Source: Segetibacter sp.
Lineage (GTDB): Bacteria; Bacteroidota; Bacteroidia; Chitinophagales; Chitinophagaceae
Direction of reading: 5' to 3'
NCBI GenBank assembly: GCA_028288505.1
Contig: JAQBNN010000278.1
Location: forward strand, 1 to 56,122
DNA length: 56,122 nucleotides
The translations under genes were made by a program, and so were the position numbers. The notes beneath the pieces were generated by a model. The model saw nothing but the letters and a program-made list of their open reading frames with translations. It searched no databases and was not told where the DNA came from. The number at the start of each line of letters is the position of its first letter. Positions within the stretch are counted from its first letter, which is position 1. This document shows, piece after piece, positions 17,427 through 25,770 of this stretch.

Positions 17427-17490
17427 TGCTTCTTCTGGTTCATTTTGCTTATGTCATGAAGGTGTTTTCTCGTTGCCTATAATACTTAGA

Positions 17491-17510
17491 GTACAAGAGT
17501 GCGACGCAAG
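17491..17510 (+). repeat. Dispersed repeat, subtype A, R orientation
   Basis: GTACAAGAGTGCGACGCAAG, followed by an outer extension GAGAAGCTTAATAGAAGTAT that closely matches the one after 20429. Confidence 0.87.
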
Positions 17511-17572
17511 AGAAGCTTAATAGAAGTATTACTGCCTGGTACAAGAATATTAAGATATGAATTTTAGTGAGC

Positions 17573-19189
17573 TTAAGATGTAGTAGGCTTTCCATAAACC
17601 TCCAGCATCTTTTTCAAATCATCTAACGTATTTATCTCGTCAACCGTTTTATCTTTTCGCCAGCGGCTCATGCGGGGGAAGCGAAGCGCAACGCCACTCT
17701 TGTGACGGTTGCTCGCTGCAATACCTTCGAAGGCGAGCTCGAAAACCAAGGTTGGTTTAACGGTTCTTACAGGGCCGAATTTTTCTATGCTGTTTCTTTT
17801 TACAAAGGCATCAATTTCGTTAAACTCTTTATCTGTAAGTCCGCTATAAGCTTTTGCAAACGATACTAACTTGTGGCCATCGCGAACAGCAAAGGTGTAA
17901 TCTGTATACAAGTTACTTCTGCGGCCAGAGCCTTTAGCAGCGTAAATCATAACGGCATCAATAGTTAGCGGGTCGATCTTCCATTTCCACCAATCACCTA
18001 CTTTGCGGCCAACCTGGTAAGCGCTTGATCTTCGTTTTAACATAAAACCTTCTGCACAAAGATCTCTTGATGTTTCACGCATTACAGCCAGCTCGTCCCA
18101 TGTTTTAAACTCAACGATGGGTGAAAGAATGATAAGACTTGACTGCAACGGTTCAATGATGGCTTCAAGTTGTTTCCTTCTTTCAACTAAAGGCTTACTG
18201 CGCCAATCTTCGTAATTGTACTCAAGCAGATCATAAGCGAAGAAAGTTATAGGTGCCTCCTGTAACTGTTTTTTAGTGATGTTTTTACGGCCTATTCTTG
18301 TTTGTAATAACGCAAAAGGCAAAGGTTTTTTATCAACGCTTGGAATGATCTCACCATCTAACACAACGCCATCTGGAAGTAAGTCTTTTAATACTGCATA
18401 CTCGGGAAACTTCTCTGTCATCAGGTCTTCTCCACGACTCCATACAAAGAGTTCATTGTTGCGTTTTATCATTTGTCCGCGTATGCCATCCCACTTCCAT
18501 TCAACCTGCCACTCATTAGGATCACCAAGGGTTGAAGGCGGCTCATCTAATGCATAAGCAAGGTAAAAAGGGTAGGGCTTCGAGTGATCAACAATAGACG
18601 CCGACTCATTCAGCAACTCCTCAAAACTTGTAGTGGACGGATCCCAGTTGCCGCTTATACGATGTGCGATAACTGAGGCTTCAAGACTGGTGAATTTTGA
18701 TAACGCGTTCACCATCATCTTCTGGCTGATACCAATTCGAAAAGCGCCGGTAATTAATTTATTAAAGACAAACTTTTCATTCTGGTCCATGTAGCTCCAG
18801 CTATCAACTATAAACTTTCGCTTTACAGCTTCATCTTGTTTTTCAATTTGTTTAAATGTTTCTATGTAGTAACTAAGTGAATGATCGTGCGTATTTAATA
18901 ATTCATCATCTGGCTCGGGAAGAAGTAACGCAATTGTTTCAGCAAGATCGCCTACTGTATGATAGCTTTCGCCAAACAACCAACCCGGAAGTTTAGCTTC
19001 TTCAACGCACCATGTAATAAGTTGAGTACTGTTAACTGCACGACGTGGCTTACGACCGCTGAAGATGGCAATCACCCAAACTTTATCTTCGTTTTTTGCA
19101 TTAGCAAAATATTCAGACAAAGCCTCCAACTTCTCATTTGTTTTAGAAGTTGTTCCCAATACTTTTACCAGTTCAGCAAAGTGCTTCAT
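17573..19189 (-). CDS. ATP-dependent DNA ligase (ligase-associated repair set)
   Basis: Nucleotidyl-transferase DNA ligase that seals nicks using ATP, additional to the NAD-dependent LigA expected elsewhere. The N-terminal helical DNA-binding domain covers about residues 1-200. The adenylation motif I is EWKWDGIRG with the nucleophile Lys232. Other motifs are SRGEDLM, LDGEIIP, FMLKRRSSAYQVG (motif IV region) and WWKWKIDP (motif V). An OB-fold end has FPRMSRWRKDK. Length 538 fits the bacterial group that occurs with the DEXH helicase and exonuclease. It lies 58 bp downstream of the exonuclease gene, so those two are probably co-transcribed. It has no nuclease or primase domain, so it is not a LigD type. 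Confidence 0.94.
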   Translation of the reverse strand: MKHFAELVKVLGTTSKTNEKLEALSEYFANAKNEDKVWVIAIFSGRKPRRAVNSTQLITWCVEEAKLPGWLFGESYHTVGDLAETIALLLPEPDDELLNTHDHSLSYYIETFKQIEKQDEAVKRKFIVDSWSYMDQNEKFVFNKLITGAFRIGISQKMMVNALSKFTSLEASVIAHRISGNWDPSTTSFEELLNESASIVDHSKPYPFYLAYALDEPPSTLGDPNEWQVEWKWDGIRGQMIKRNNELFVWSRGEDLMTEKFPEYAVLKDLLPDGVVLDGEIIPSVDKKPLPFALLQTRIGRKNITKKQLQEAPITFFAYDLLEYNYEDWRSKPLVERRKQLEAIIEPLQSSLIILSPIVEFKTWDELAVMRETSRDLCAEGFMLKRRSSAYQVGRKVGDWWKWKIDPLTIDAVMIYAAKGSGRRSNLYTDYTFAVRDGHKLVSFAKAYSGLTDKEFNEIDAFVKRNSIEKFGPVRTVKPTLVFELAFEGIAASNRHKSGVALRFPRMSRWRKDKTVDEINTLDDLKKMLEVYGKPTTS

Positions 19190-19227
19190 GGGTAGAGTAT
19201 AAGAGTTTATAAATTGTATCGTATTCC

Positions 19228-19252
19228 ATTTTCAAATCTTCAAATTTTCAAA
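19228..19252. repeat. Short TTCAAAT tandem repeat
   Basis: TTTTCAAATCTTCAAATTTTC then AAAT is a local repetition of the heptamer TTCAAAT. It runs into the 3' end of the exonuclease gene. Low complexity; no function claimed. Confidence 0.45.
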
Positions 19253-20270
19253 TTGCCTCATTCGTAGCGTCAGCAGTTGCTTCAATATCTTCATCGTTAC
19301 CATACTCTGTCTTTACTTCTGCTGCTTCAATTCCGATATCATTTAAGTACCTGCTGAAAGCCGCTTGAAATCCATGCGTAACAAAAACTTTTTGTGCACC
19401 GGTTGCTTTTACAGCATCCAGTAATCCTGCCCAGTCAGCGTGATCACTCATTACAAAACCTGCGTCAGCATTGCGTCTTCTTACGTTGCCACGAACTTGC
19501 ATCCACCCGCTGCACACGCCAACACTGTGTGGTGTAAATCGTTTCATCCATGGCGAACTATCTGCGCTCGGCGGCGCTATTACAACACTTGCTTTTAATG
19601 TTTCCTTTGGCGTGTCGACTGTAATTCTTTTAACTTCCGGAAGATCATGTCCTGCGGTTCTTAGTGTTTCATGCAGGTTGTAAACTGCACCATGTGCGAA
19701 GATGGTATCAGTGATGGCAGCAACACTTTTAATTACACGCTGTGCTTTACCAAGGCTGTATGCAAGCAACACACTTGTTCTTCCGTCGGCTTTATTTTCT
19801 GTTACCCAATCTTGTATTTCTTTATCTGTTTGCTGCTGCGATTTCCATTTATAAATGGGAAGGCCGAAAGTAGATTCTGTAATGAATGTATGGCAGCGAA
19901 TTGGTTCGAAGTCTACACTAATTCCATCGCTTGTTGTTTTATAATCGCCACTAAAAACCCATACTTCTCCATCTAGCTCAAGTCGTATTTGCGAAGAGCC
20001 TATGACATGGCCTGCAGGATGAAAAGAAACCTGTACACCGTTAATAAAAATCGTCTCATTCCAATCTACCGTTTGGTAATCGTTATCGCCCAGCCTTAAT
20101 TGTAAAATTGGTTTTGTATACTTATGGCACAAGTAAGATTTCGACCCGAAGTAAGCGTGATCGCTGTGGCCGTGTGTTATTAAAGCTTTATCTACCGGCC
20201 GCCACGGGTCGATGTAAAACTTACCCGCTGGGCAGTATAAACCTTTATCTGTAAATTCTATTAAAGCCAT
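19248..20270 (-). CDS. Ligase-associated MBL-fold DNA exonuclease
   Basis: Metallo-beta-lactamase/beta-CASP type nuclease related to SNM1/Artemis and CPSF-like proteins, predicted to trim DNA ends before ligation. The metal motif THGHSDHAYFG lies near residues 33-43, and more metal ligands are suggested by HPAGHVIGSSQ and FSGDYKT. The C-terminal MSDHADWAGLL and VFVTHGFQAAFSRYL are typical of this subgroup. Length 340 matches the family. It is the first gene of the repair set on this strand, followed by the ligase after 58 bp. A fourth gene often found with it, a metallophosphoesterase, was not seen in the window. Confidence 0.9.
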   Translation of the reverse strand: MALIEFTDKGLYCPAGKFYIDPWRPVDKALITHGHSDHAYFGSKSYLCHKYTKPILQLRLGDNDYQTVDWNETIFINGVQVSFHPAGHVIGSSQIRLELDGEVWVFSGDYKTTSDGISVDFEPIRCHTFITESTFGLPIYKWKSQQQTDKEIQDWVTENKADGRTSVLLAYSLGKAQRVIKSVAAITDTIFAHGAVYNLHETLRTAGHDLPEVKRITVDTPKETLKASVVIAPPSADSSPWMKRFTPHSVGVCSGWMQVRGNVRRRNADAGFVMSDHADWAGLLDAVKATGAQKVFVTHGFQAAFSRYLNDIGIEAAEVKTEYGNDEDIEATADATNEAI

Positions 20271-20354
20271 TCCAATTGTTATAGCTAATAAACTATAAAA
20301 ACTCTGCCATTCAATTGTTTAAGATTTGGTTGCCGCCTTTATAGCTTTACTCAA

Positions 20355-20378
20355 CATCGTTGTGTCACTCACTTGTAC
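20355..20378 (-). repeat. Dispersed 24-bp repeat, subtype B, L orientation
   Basis: Exact reverse complement of subtype B. Together with 20429-20448 it encloses only 50 bp, the tightest pair in the window, and could form a hairpin in a read-through transcript. Confidence 0.88.
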
Positions 20379-20428
20379 TTGTATAGCGTTATTCAACAGA
20401 ACATGTTTTGCTAAGCAATGAACAAATA

Positions 20429-20448
20429 GTACAAGAGTGCGACGCAAG
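20429..20448 (+). repeat. Dispersed repeat, subtype A, R orientation
   Basis: GTACAAGAGTGCGACGCAAG, then outer extension TAAAGCTTAATAGAAATAT, nearly the same as after 17491. Confidence 0.87.
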
Positions 20449-20481
20449 TAAAGCTTAATAGAAATATAATGTTTAGTACAT

Positions 20482-20511
20482 AAAAAAACTTCATACTGAA
20501 ACAGTATGAAG
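20482..20511 (-). terminator. Rho-independent terminator of the periplasmic-binding-fold gene
   Basis: A perfect 10-bp stem (CTTCATACTG at 20489-20498 with CAGTATGAAG at 20502-20511) and a 3-nt loop are followed, on the - strand, by a run of seven T. It lies 25 bp after the stop of the gene at 20536. Confidence 0.85.
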
Positions 20512-20535
20512 TCTGTATAAAAAGAAGTGTTTATG

Positions 20536-21726
20536 CTAATTAGTAATTACACTTTTCACGTTGCCGTTTTGCTTCTTTACGAAGTATAATTTTTTGTTTT
20601 CGAGGTAGTCGGGCTTGCCGGCAACCTTTTTACTCTGTACCGGTTGAAGGTCGAACTGGTTGAATACAACAAACTCTTTATCGTTAAGATTGTTTACAAG
20701 ATTATGCCTATGTTTCATCAACAATTTTCCGAAATGAAGAGTTGATTCGTAACCCTTAAAAACCATATCGCTAGGCCTGCTACCATACTTTGATTTGTAC
20801 AGCGCAGTGATCTCGTTTGCCAGGCCATCTTTTAAGAAATAAAAAGGAGTAGAGTATACAATGTCGACGTTCCTGCAGTCGTTTTTGTCCAGTTCCTTAA
20901 TACCATCCCATGTAGGCATGCCAATAGCGGTGACGCGGTAATTGCTCGCAGTGTTTATTGTTCTTACCACCTTCAATCCAAAATCTTCAGTGGGAGAAGC
21001 AACAAAAACAACGTTGTTCGCCATACTATCCAACTTTGTAGTTAGTTCCGTAGCAGAAAACGTTGCTGGATTAAGTGTGACCCATTTAATTTTAAGAGGG
21101 ATTGAAGAGGTTTTTTTATTAAGATCGGTGATAGTGCTTTGAATGTAATTTTCTACTGCACCCGGCTTTCTTATAGCAACGATCGTATTGCCGGTATAAT
21201 AGGACTGCATATGTTTATACAAGCCTTCTAAGTGTGCCTGCAACGATGAGTTGATCAGGACAAAAAAAGGATTGCCATTTATTCCAACATAGTTAGGATA
21301 AGTAGCAGAGATAAGCGGAATGTGTTTACTTAAAGCCTGGTCAGCAAAAAGTTTTAGTTCTGCAGGGTTCGTGATAGAAGCTATGATTAACCCGGTATTT
21401 GTAAAATCGCTGCTGCTAAAAAGATAGCTTAACGATGCTGCGGTTTGCTTAGAATCATATACTAATATTTCGGCCTGCATTCCTTCTTCAGCAAGTGTTT
21501 CAACTGCCATCATTACACCGTGGTAAAACTCTAAACCGGGTAATAAGGTTTTTGGCAAAGTGCTTTTGCTAAACTTATAAATTGATCCTTCGAAAGCTTC
21601 ATTTAAATAGAGTGGCGCAAATACAGCAATCTTTACAGGTTTTGCAAAAGGGTCTTGTGCAGTTACTTGGTGGGTAACAAAAACAAAGAGCATTAGTGAA
21701 AAGCAAAACCGGTAAAATTTGTTCAT
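20536..21726 (-). CDS. Periplasmic-binding-protein-fold protein (type 1, Leu/Ile/Val-binding-like)
   Basis: Exported protein of 396 residues with the look of a type 1 periplasmic binding fold. Early segments are KIAVFAPLYLNEAF, LPGLEFYHGVMMAVETLAEEG and EILVYDSKQ, then IIASITNPAELKLFADQA, VAIRKPGAVENYIQ, VVFVASPTEDFG and a DMVFKGYES region. The ATG at 21726 is preferred to a TTG nine codons upstream because it begins a good signal peptide (MNKFYRFCFSLMLFVFVTHQ, cleaved near TAQ). No ABC permease or ATPase gene is adjacent, so a free-standing sensing or binding role is as likely as transport. It lies 36 bp after guaA, so both may share a transcript ending at the terminator at 20482. Confidence 0.7.
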   Translation of the reverse strand: MNKFYRFCFSLMLFVFVTHQVTAQDPFAKPVKIAVFAPLYLNEAFEGSIYKFSKSTLPKTLLPGLEFYHGVMMAVETLAEEGMQAEILVYDSKQTAASLSYLFSSSDFTNTGLIIASITNPAELKLFADQALSKHIPLISATYPNYVGINGNPFFVLINSSLQAHLEGLYKHMQSYYTGNTIVAIRKPGAVENYIQSTITDLNKKTSSIPLKIKWVTLNPATFSATELTTKLDSMANNVVFVASPTEDFGLKVVRTINTASNYRVTAIGMPTWDGIKELDKNDCRNVDIVYSTPFYFLKDGLANEITALYKSKYGSRPSDMVFKGYESTLHFGKLLMKHRHNLVNNLNDKEFVVFNQFDLQPVQSKKVAGKPDYLENKKLYFVKKQNGNVKSVITN

Positions 21727-21762
21727 CGTAAGATATTTTTGCACGTTAATCAAAATTGATGC

Positions 21763-23298
21763 CTATTCCCATTCGATGGTGGCGGGTGGCTTGCTGCTTA
21801 TATCGTAAACAACGCGATTAATTCCTCTTACGCTATTAATGATTTCGTTCGAGATGTGTGCCAGAAATTCATAAGGAAGATGTGCCCAATCCGCAGTCAT
21901 ACCATCTACGGAAGTAACTGCACGTAAGGCGAGTGTGAATTCGTAAGTTCTCTCATCGCCCATTACACCAACACTCTTAACCGGCAATAAAATTGAGCCT
22001 GCCTGCCATACAGAGTTATAGAGGTTGTATTCTTTTAATCCCCTCACATAAATGTCATCTGCTTCCTGTAGCATTTTAACTTTCTCTTCTGTTACTTCGC
22101 CTAAAATTCTAATTGCAAGGCCTGGCCCGGGAAAAGGATGTCGATTAATCATATCTGTAGGAATGCCTAATTCAAGACCTACTTTACGCACTTCATCTTT
22201 AAACAAATATTTTAAAGGTTCTACTAGCCCTAGGTGCATCTTCTCTGGAAGACCGCCAACATTATGGTGCGACTTTATGGTCACAGAAGGTCCATGCACG
22301 CTTACACTTTCAATAACATCAGGATAAATGGTACCTTGTCCTAAGAAATCGATTCCTGTAAGGTTTGTTGCTTCTTCCTGGAAAACATCTATAAATAGTC
22401 TGCCAATTGTTTTGCGTTTTGCTTCAGGATCAGACTGGCCTTTGAGCTCGTTATAGAATAGGTCTTTCCTGTCAACACCTTTTACATTTAGGCCAATGGT
22501 TTTGTAGGTTTCCAAAACCTGTTCAAATTCGTTCTTGCGCAAAACGCCATTGTCTACAAAAATGCCATGGAGCCTGTCGCCAATTGCTTTGCTGATTAAA
22601 GTTGCAGCAACGGTACTGTCAACACCACCGCTTAGTGCCATAATAACTTGCCCGTTGCCTACTTGCTGCTTAATTTTTTCAACGGTTTCATTTACAAAAC
22701 CTGCCGGAGTCCAGTCTTGCGTGCAACTGCAAATATTTACAAGAAAGTTGAATAATATTTTTTTGCCTTCTACTGAATGATATACTTCAGGATGAAATTG
22801 TAAAGCATGCAGAGGTTTGCCATCGTGACCTTTTTTGCGATAAGCAGCTACGGGAATATTTGCCGTGGTAGCTAGTATTTCAAAAGGTTCTGGTAATTCT
22901 AAAATCGTATCTCCATGGCTCATCCAAACCTGCGAAGTATCTGATACACCTGCCAGTAACACATCCTCCTTTTCAATATGTAGTTGTGCCCGGCCATATT
23001 CGCGCTTGTTGCTCTTTTCTACTTTGCCGCCGTAAAGCTTAGCAGTAAGCTGAGCGCCATAACATATGCCCAAAATCGGCAACTTTTCGTTCAAACTCTT
23101 TACATCAATAACTGGAGCTTTATCATCATTTACCGAAAAGGGTGAACCGCTAAGAATGATACCTTTCAGGTTTTCATCGGGAGTGAAATCTTTATGATAA
23201 GGCACGATCTCGCAAAAAACATTTGCTTCACGTACTGCTCGCGCTATCAATTGTGTATACTGACTTCCAAAGTCCAGTATTAATATTTTTTCTGTCAT
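21763..23298 (-). CDS. guaA: GMP synthase (glutamine-hydrolysing)
   Basis: Cytoplasmic enzyme of purine synthesis that aminates XMP to GMP using glutamine and ATP. The start at 23298 begins [20 protein letters not shown], the usual GuaA N-terminus; the frame stays open upstream but that part is not family-like. The class I amidotransferase domain shows LGICYGAQ (nucleophilic Cys) and [10 protein letters not shown] (His/Glu). The PP-loop synthetase motif is [12 protein letters not shown]. The C-terminal dimerisation part ends KPPATIEWE. Length 511 is normal. A -7 element identical to the one before rpsT lies upstream at 23332. Confidence 0.97.
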   Translation of the reverse strand: MTEKILILDFGSQYTQLIARAVREANVFCEIVPYHKDFTPDENLKGIILSGSPFSVNDDKAPVIDVKSLNEKLPILGICYGAQLTAKLYGGKVEKSNKREYGRAQLHIEKEDVLLAGVSDTSQVWMSHGDTILELPEPFEILATTANIPVAAYRKKGHDGKPLHALQFHPEVYHSVEGKKILFNFLVNICSCTQDWTPAGFVNETVEKIKQQVGNGQVIMALSGGVDSTVAATLISKAIGDRLHGIFVDNGVLRKNEFEQVLETYKTIGLNVKGVDRKDLFYNELKGQSDPEAKRKTIGRLFIDVFQEEATNLTGIDFLGQGTIYPDVIESVSVHGPSVTIKSHHNVGGLPEKMHLGLVEPLKYLFKDEVRKVGLELGIPTDMINRHPFPGPGLAIRILGEVTEEKVKMLQEADDIYVRGLKEYNLYNSVWQAGSILLPVKSVGVMGDERTYEFTLALRAVTSVDGMTADWAHLPYEFLAHISNEIINSVRGINRVVYDISSKPPATIEWE

Positions 23299-23331
23299 AA
23301 TGTAAGAACAATAACGTTTGTAAAAACTGTG

Positions 23332-23339
23332 CGAAGGTA
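23332..23339 (-). promoter_or_regulatory. Possible -7 promoter element for guaA
   Basis: On the - strand it reads TACCTTCG (7 of 8 to TAnnTTTG), about 34 bp before the guaA start and identical to the element before rpsT. A TTG lies about 25 bp further upstream, a little far for -33. Confidence 0.35.
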
Positions 23340-23445
23340 ATTTAAAATAAGTAGCAGCTATTGGCAACATCTTCTTAAATAATAAAAAGAAAGATCCACA
23401 CATTCAACTTTATTTACAATTTTTGTTACCCCAAACCAACCTGCG

Positions 23446-24168
23446 ATGTTACACAACCTAAAAACTACCTGCTCTATATTTTCAATTGTTCTTATTACGT
23501 CGTGTAATTTTGTGGGAGAGACTGTAAGAGGAAATGGGCATCTTCAATCAGAACAAAGAACAGTTGGCAGCGCAACAAATTTTGATGTGCAAGACCCGAT
23601 TGAAGTATTTATTAGTACTGGCGAATCGAGTGTTAGGGTTGAGGCAGACGTTAATTTATTGCCTTACATTATTACTGAAGTTAATGATAACGAACTCGAA
23701 ATTAAACTGAGAGATCATGTAAATGTTTTTCCAAGCAATCCTATTAAAGTATACATTTCATCGACTGCAGTTAGCAGCTTAAACCTTACAGGAAGTGGTG
23801 ATATTACTACTGAAAGCATGCTTTCTTCAAACTCCGAAATGGGTTTTAAAATTACCGGTAGCGGGAACATTAAAGCAACCGTAAACGCACCTGAAGTACA
23901 TGCAACAATAACCGGCAGCGGAAATTTAACCATTGATGGAGAAACACAAAATATAACTGTTAGTATAACAGGTAGTGGAAACTTTTCAGGTGATCAGTTA
24001 AAGGCCGAAAATGCAACTGCAAAAGTTACCGGAAATGGCGAGGCAAGTGTGTTTGCTGATGCAAATTTAAAGGCACATATCCTGGGAAGTGGAAACATTA
24101 AATACCGCGGTAATGCCAATGTAGTTAGAAGGGTAACCGGCAGCGGATCTGTTGTAAGACTTAACTAA
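23446..24168 (+). CDS. GIN-domain (DUF2807) lipoprotein
   Basis: Predicted lipoprotein of unknown function, common in Bacteroidota. The N-terminus has a hydrophobic stretch and a lipobox ending LITSC with Cys20. The body is a repetitive beta-helix. The tetrad TGSG or a close variant recurs seven times (TGSGDI, TGSGNI, TGSGNL, TGSGNF, TGNGEA, LGSGNI, TGSGSV) about every 18-24 residues. This fits the putative auto-transporter adhesin head GIN domain. Early residues FDVQDPIEVFISTG are the usual family opening. It is divergent from guaA, with 147 bp between starts. The exact role, surface adhesin or envelope scaffold, is not shown by sequence. Confidence 0.85.
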   Translation: MLHNLKTTCSIFSIVLITSCNFVGETVRGNGHLQSEQRTVGSATNFDVQDPIEVFISTGESSVRVEADVNLLPYIITEVNDNELEIKLRDHVNVFPSNPIKVYISSTAVSSLNLTGSGDITTESMLSSNSEMGFKITGSGNIKATVNAPEVHATITGSGNLTIDGETQNITVSITGSGNFSGDQLKAENATAKVTGNGEASVFADANLKAHILGSGNIKYRGNANVVRRVTGSGSVVRLN

Positions 24169-24231
24169 TTGTAAAATTATAAAGTTAGAAGGTTCAATAA
24201 TTTTGAGCCATAGTTCGGTAATACTGTTAAG

Positions 24232-24256
24232 CATCCGTTGCGTCGCAAACTTGTAC
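24232..24256 (-). repeat. Dispersed repeat, variant subtype A, L orientation
   Basis: CATCCGTTGCGTCGCAAACTTG then TAC. One extra base lies near the CATCG end and AA replaces CT in the arm. It pairs with 24401-24424. Confidence 0.75.
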
Positions 24257-24400
24257 AATTTTTTCTTTATTCAGCTTTGCCTACAACTGATTCCATCGCC
24301 TTATATTCAGGTGCTCCCTATTTGTAAATCAATTGCAGCTTCAAATACTTTTGATTTGCTCTATTCTTTTTTAAGTCGTTGCCCCATAGAGTTACTTACA

Positions 24401-24424
24401 GTACAAGAGTGCGACGCAACAATG
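24401..24424 (+). repeat. Dispersed 24-bp repeat, subtype A, R orientation
   Basis: GTACAAGAGTGC then GACGCAACAATG, one base from the consensus. Confidence 0.87.
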
Positions 24425-24526
24425 TAAAATTGAAAAGCTTAAGCTGGAAACATAACTAATGACTTACCGTTTTTACTGCCCCACAACCGGTTAGTTTTTT
24501 ATTTAAAACGTATGATTTAAGAACCC

Positions 24527-24534
24527 GACATTTG
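24527..24534 (+). promoter_or_regulatory. Possible -7 promoter element for the MFS gene
   Basis: GACATTTG matches 7 of 8 of TAnnTTTG and is followed by C, as in the elements at 460 and 30193. It sits 15 bp before the ATG. The -33 part is not clear. Confidence 0.25.
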
Positions 24535-24549
24535 CAAAAAAATTAAAAG

Positions 24550-25770
24550 ATGACGTGGAAGGAGCGGGTTTTATTGTTGTTAATGGCGGCTATCAACTTC
24601 ACCCATATACTCGATTTTATGGTGATGATGCCACTGGGAAATTTCCTGATGCCTTACTTTCATATTAGCCCTAAGCAGTTTAGTGTACTTGTTGCATCTT
24701 ATAGTATTTGCGCAGCAATCTCCGGTTTTTCAGCTGCCTTTTTTGTTGACAGGTTCGACAGGAAGAAGGTTTTGCTTTTTGGGTATATCGGTTTTATAAT
24801 AGGAACCATTTGTTGTGGTATTGCACCTTCTTATTACTTGTTATTAACCTCCAGAATTGTTGCAGGCTTGTTTGGTGGATTAATTGGTGCGCAGGTATTA
24901 AGTATTGTTGCCGATACTTTTCCTTACGAGAGAAGAGCATCGGCAATGGGTATACTATTTTCAGCTTTTGCGCTTGCATCAATTATAGGTGTTCCTTTCT
25001 CTTTGTTTATCGCTGGTAATATTAGCTGGCACGCTCCCTTTATTTTGATAGGTGGTTTAGGCATAATAGTAACCCTGGCTGTTACCAAGTTTTTGCCACC
25101 AATGAAAAATCATTTACTTAGTGGTGATAGTCTACGTGAAACGCCTCTGCAGGTTATAAAAAACATAACCGAAAGCAGGACTAAAATGTATGCCTTGTTA
25201 TTAAGCGGTTGCTTAATGCTTGGCCATTTTCTTATCATTCCGTTTCTTAACCCTTATATGGAAATGAATGTTGGTTTTAGCGACAATCAACGTAACCTTG
25301 TTTATATGGTTGGTGGCGTGTCGAGCTTTATTGCAGCACCAATTATTGGCCGTCTTGCTGATAAGTTTGGCAAGCACATAGTGTTTACCATTTTTACCAT
25401 CCTGTCTTTAATACCAATTTTTCTTATTACAAATATGCCGGCCATAAAATATTATTACGTGTTGATGGTTACAGGTGTTTGGTTTGCATTAAGTACAGGC
25501 CGGGGTATACCCGCACAGGCAATTATAAGCAATGTAGTACCACCCGAACAGCGGGGAAGCTTTATGAGTTTTAATAGTTGTATTCAGCAATTATTTACAG
25601 GGCTTGCTTCACTAATTGCAGGGCTTGTAGTGTTGGTGGGCACCGATGGTAAGATCTTGCATTACTCATGGCTAGGCTATTTAAGTATTGCTATAGTTTG
25701 CAGTTGCATTTTTATTGCACATGCAATACAGGTAAAACCCCAAGCACCTGTTGAAGCTGTTATTAGTTAA
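24550..25770 (+). CDS. MFS transporter
   Basis: Inner-membrane major facilitator superfamily carrier with about 12 transmembrane segments in 406 residues. Segments visible include LLLLMAAINFTHILDFMVMM, the loop DRFDRKKVLLFGYIGF (family motif A-like between TM2 and TM3), SRIVAGLFGGLIGAQVLSIV, and the mirrored loop GRLADKFGKHIVFTIF in the second half. The style resembles drug or sugar efflux carriers (AraJ/YdhP type), but the substrate cannot be read from sequence. The 3' end overlaps the convergent M14 peptidase gene by 8 bp, so there is no room for a separate terminator. Confidence 0.9.
   Translation: MTWKERVLLLLMAAINFTHILDFMVMMPLGNFLMPYFHISPKQFSVLVASYSICAAISGFSAAFFVDRFDRKKVLLFGYIGFIIGTICCGIAPSYYLLLTSRIVAGLFGGLIGAQVLSIVADTFPYERRASAMGILFSAFALASIIGVPFSLFIAGNISWHAPFILIGGLGIIVTLAVTKFLPPMKNHLLSGDSLRETPLQVIKNITESRTKMYALLLSGCLMLGHFLIIPFLNPYMEMNVGFSDNQRNLVYMVGGVSSFIAAPIIGRLADKFGKHIVFTIFTILSLIPIFLITNMPAIKYYYVLMVTGVWFALSTGRGIPAQAIISNVVPPEQRGSFMSFNSCIQQLFTGLASLIAGLVVLVGTDGKILHYSWLGYLSIAIVCSCIFIAHAIQVKPQAPVEAVIS

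Larger units (their letters stand above)
17213..17572. other. Intergenic region with two nested inverted-repeat families
   Basis: It lies between the ligase and helicase genes. An outer inward pair of the 24-bp family (17295-17318 and 17491-17510) encloses an unrelated inverted repeat (17333-17360 and 17394-17426). The + strand frame across it is repeat-derived and not accepted as a gene. Confidence 0.75.
24169..24549. other. Intergenic region with an inward repeat pair
   Basis: It lies between the GIN lipoprotein and MFS genes. It contains an L copy at 24232-24256 and an R copy at 24401-24424 enclosing 144 bp, and a possible -7 element at 24527. A 74-codon frame through both repeats is not accepted. 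Confidence 0.6.

Noticed and set aside
17279-17482. A 67-codon + strand frame between ligase and helicase genes
   Set aside because: It is made entirely of the two nested repeats (RRCEERSNL and similar are translated repeat) and has no protein-like features.
23299-23403. N-terminal extension of guaA from the longer open frame
   Set aside because: The extra residues are unlike GuaA. The normal start [13 protein letters not shown] is at 23298, with a promoter-like element between.
24203-24427. A 74-codon + strand frame between the GIN and MFS genes
   Set aside because: It runs through both repeat arms of one pair and has no recognisable features.
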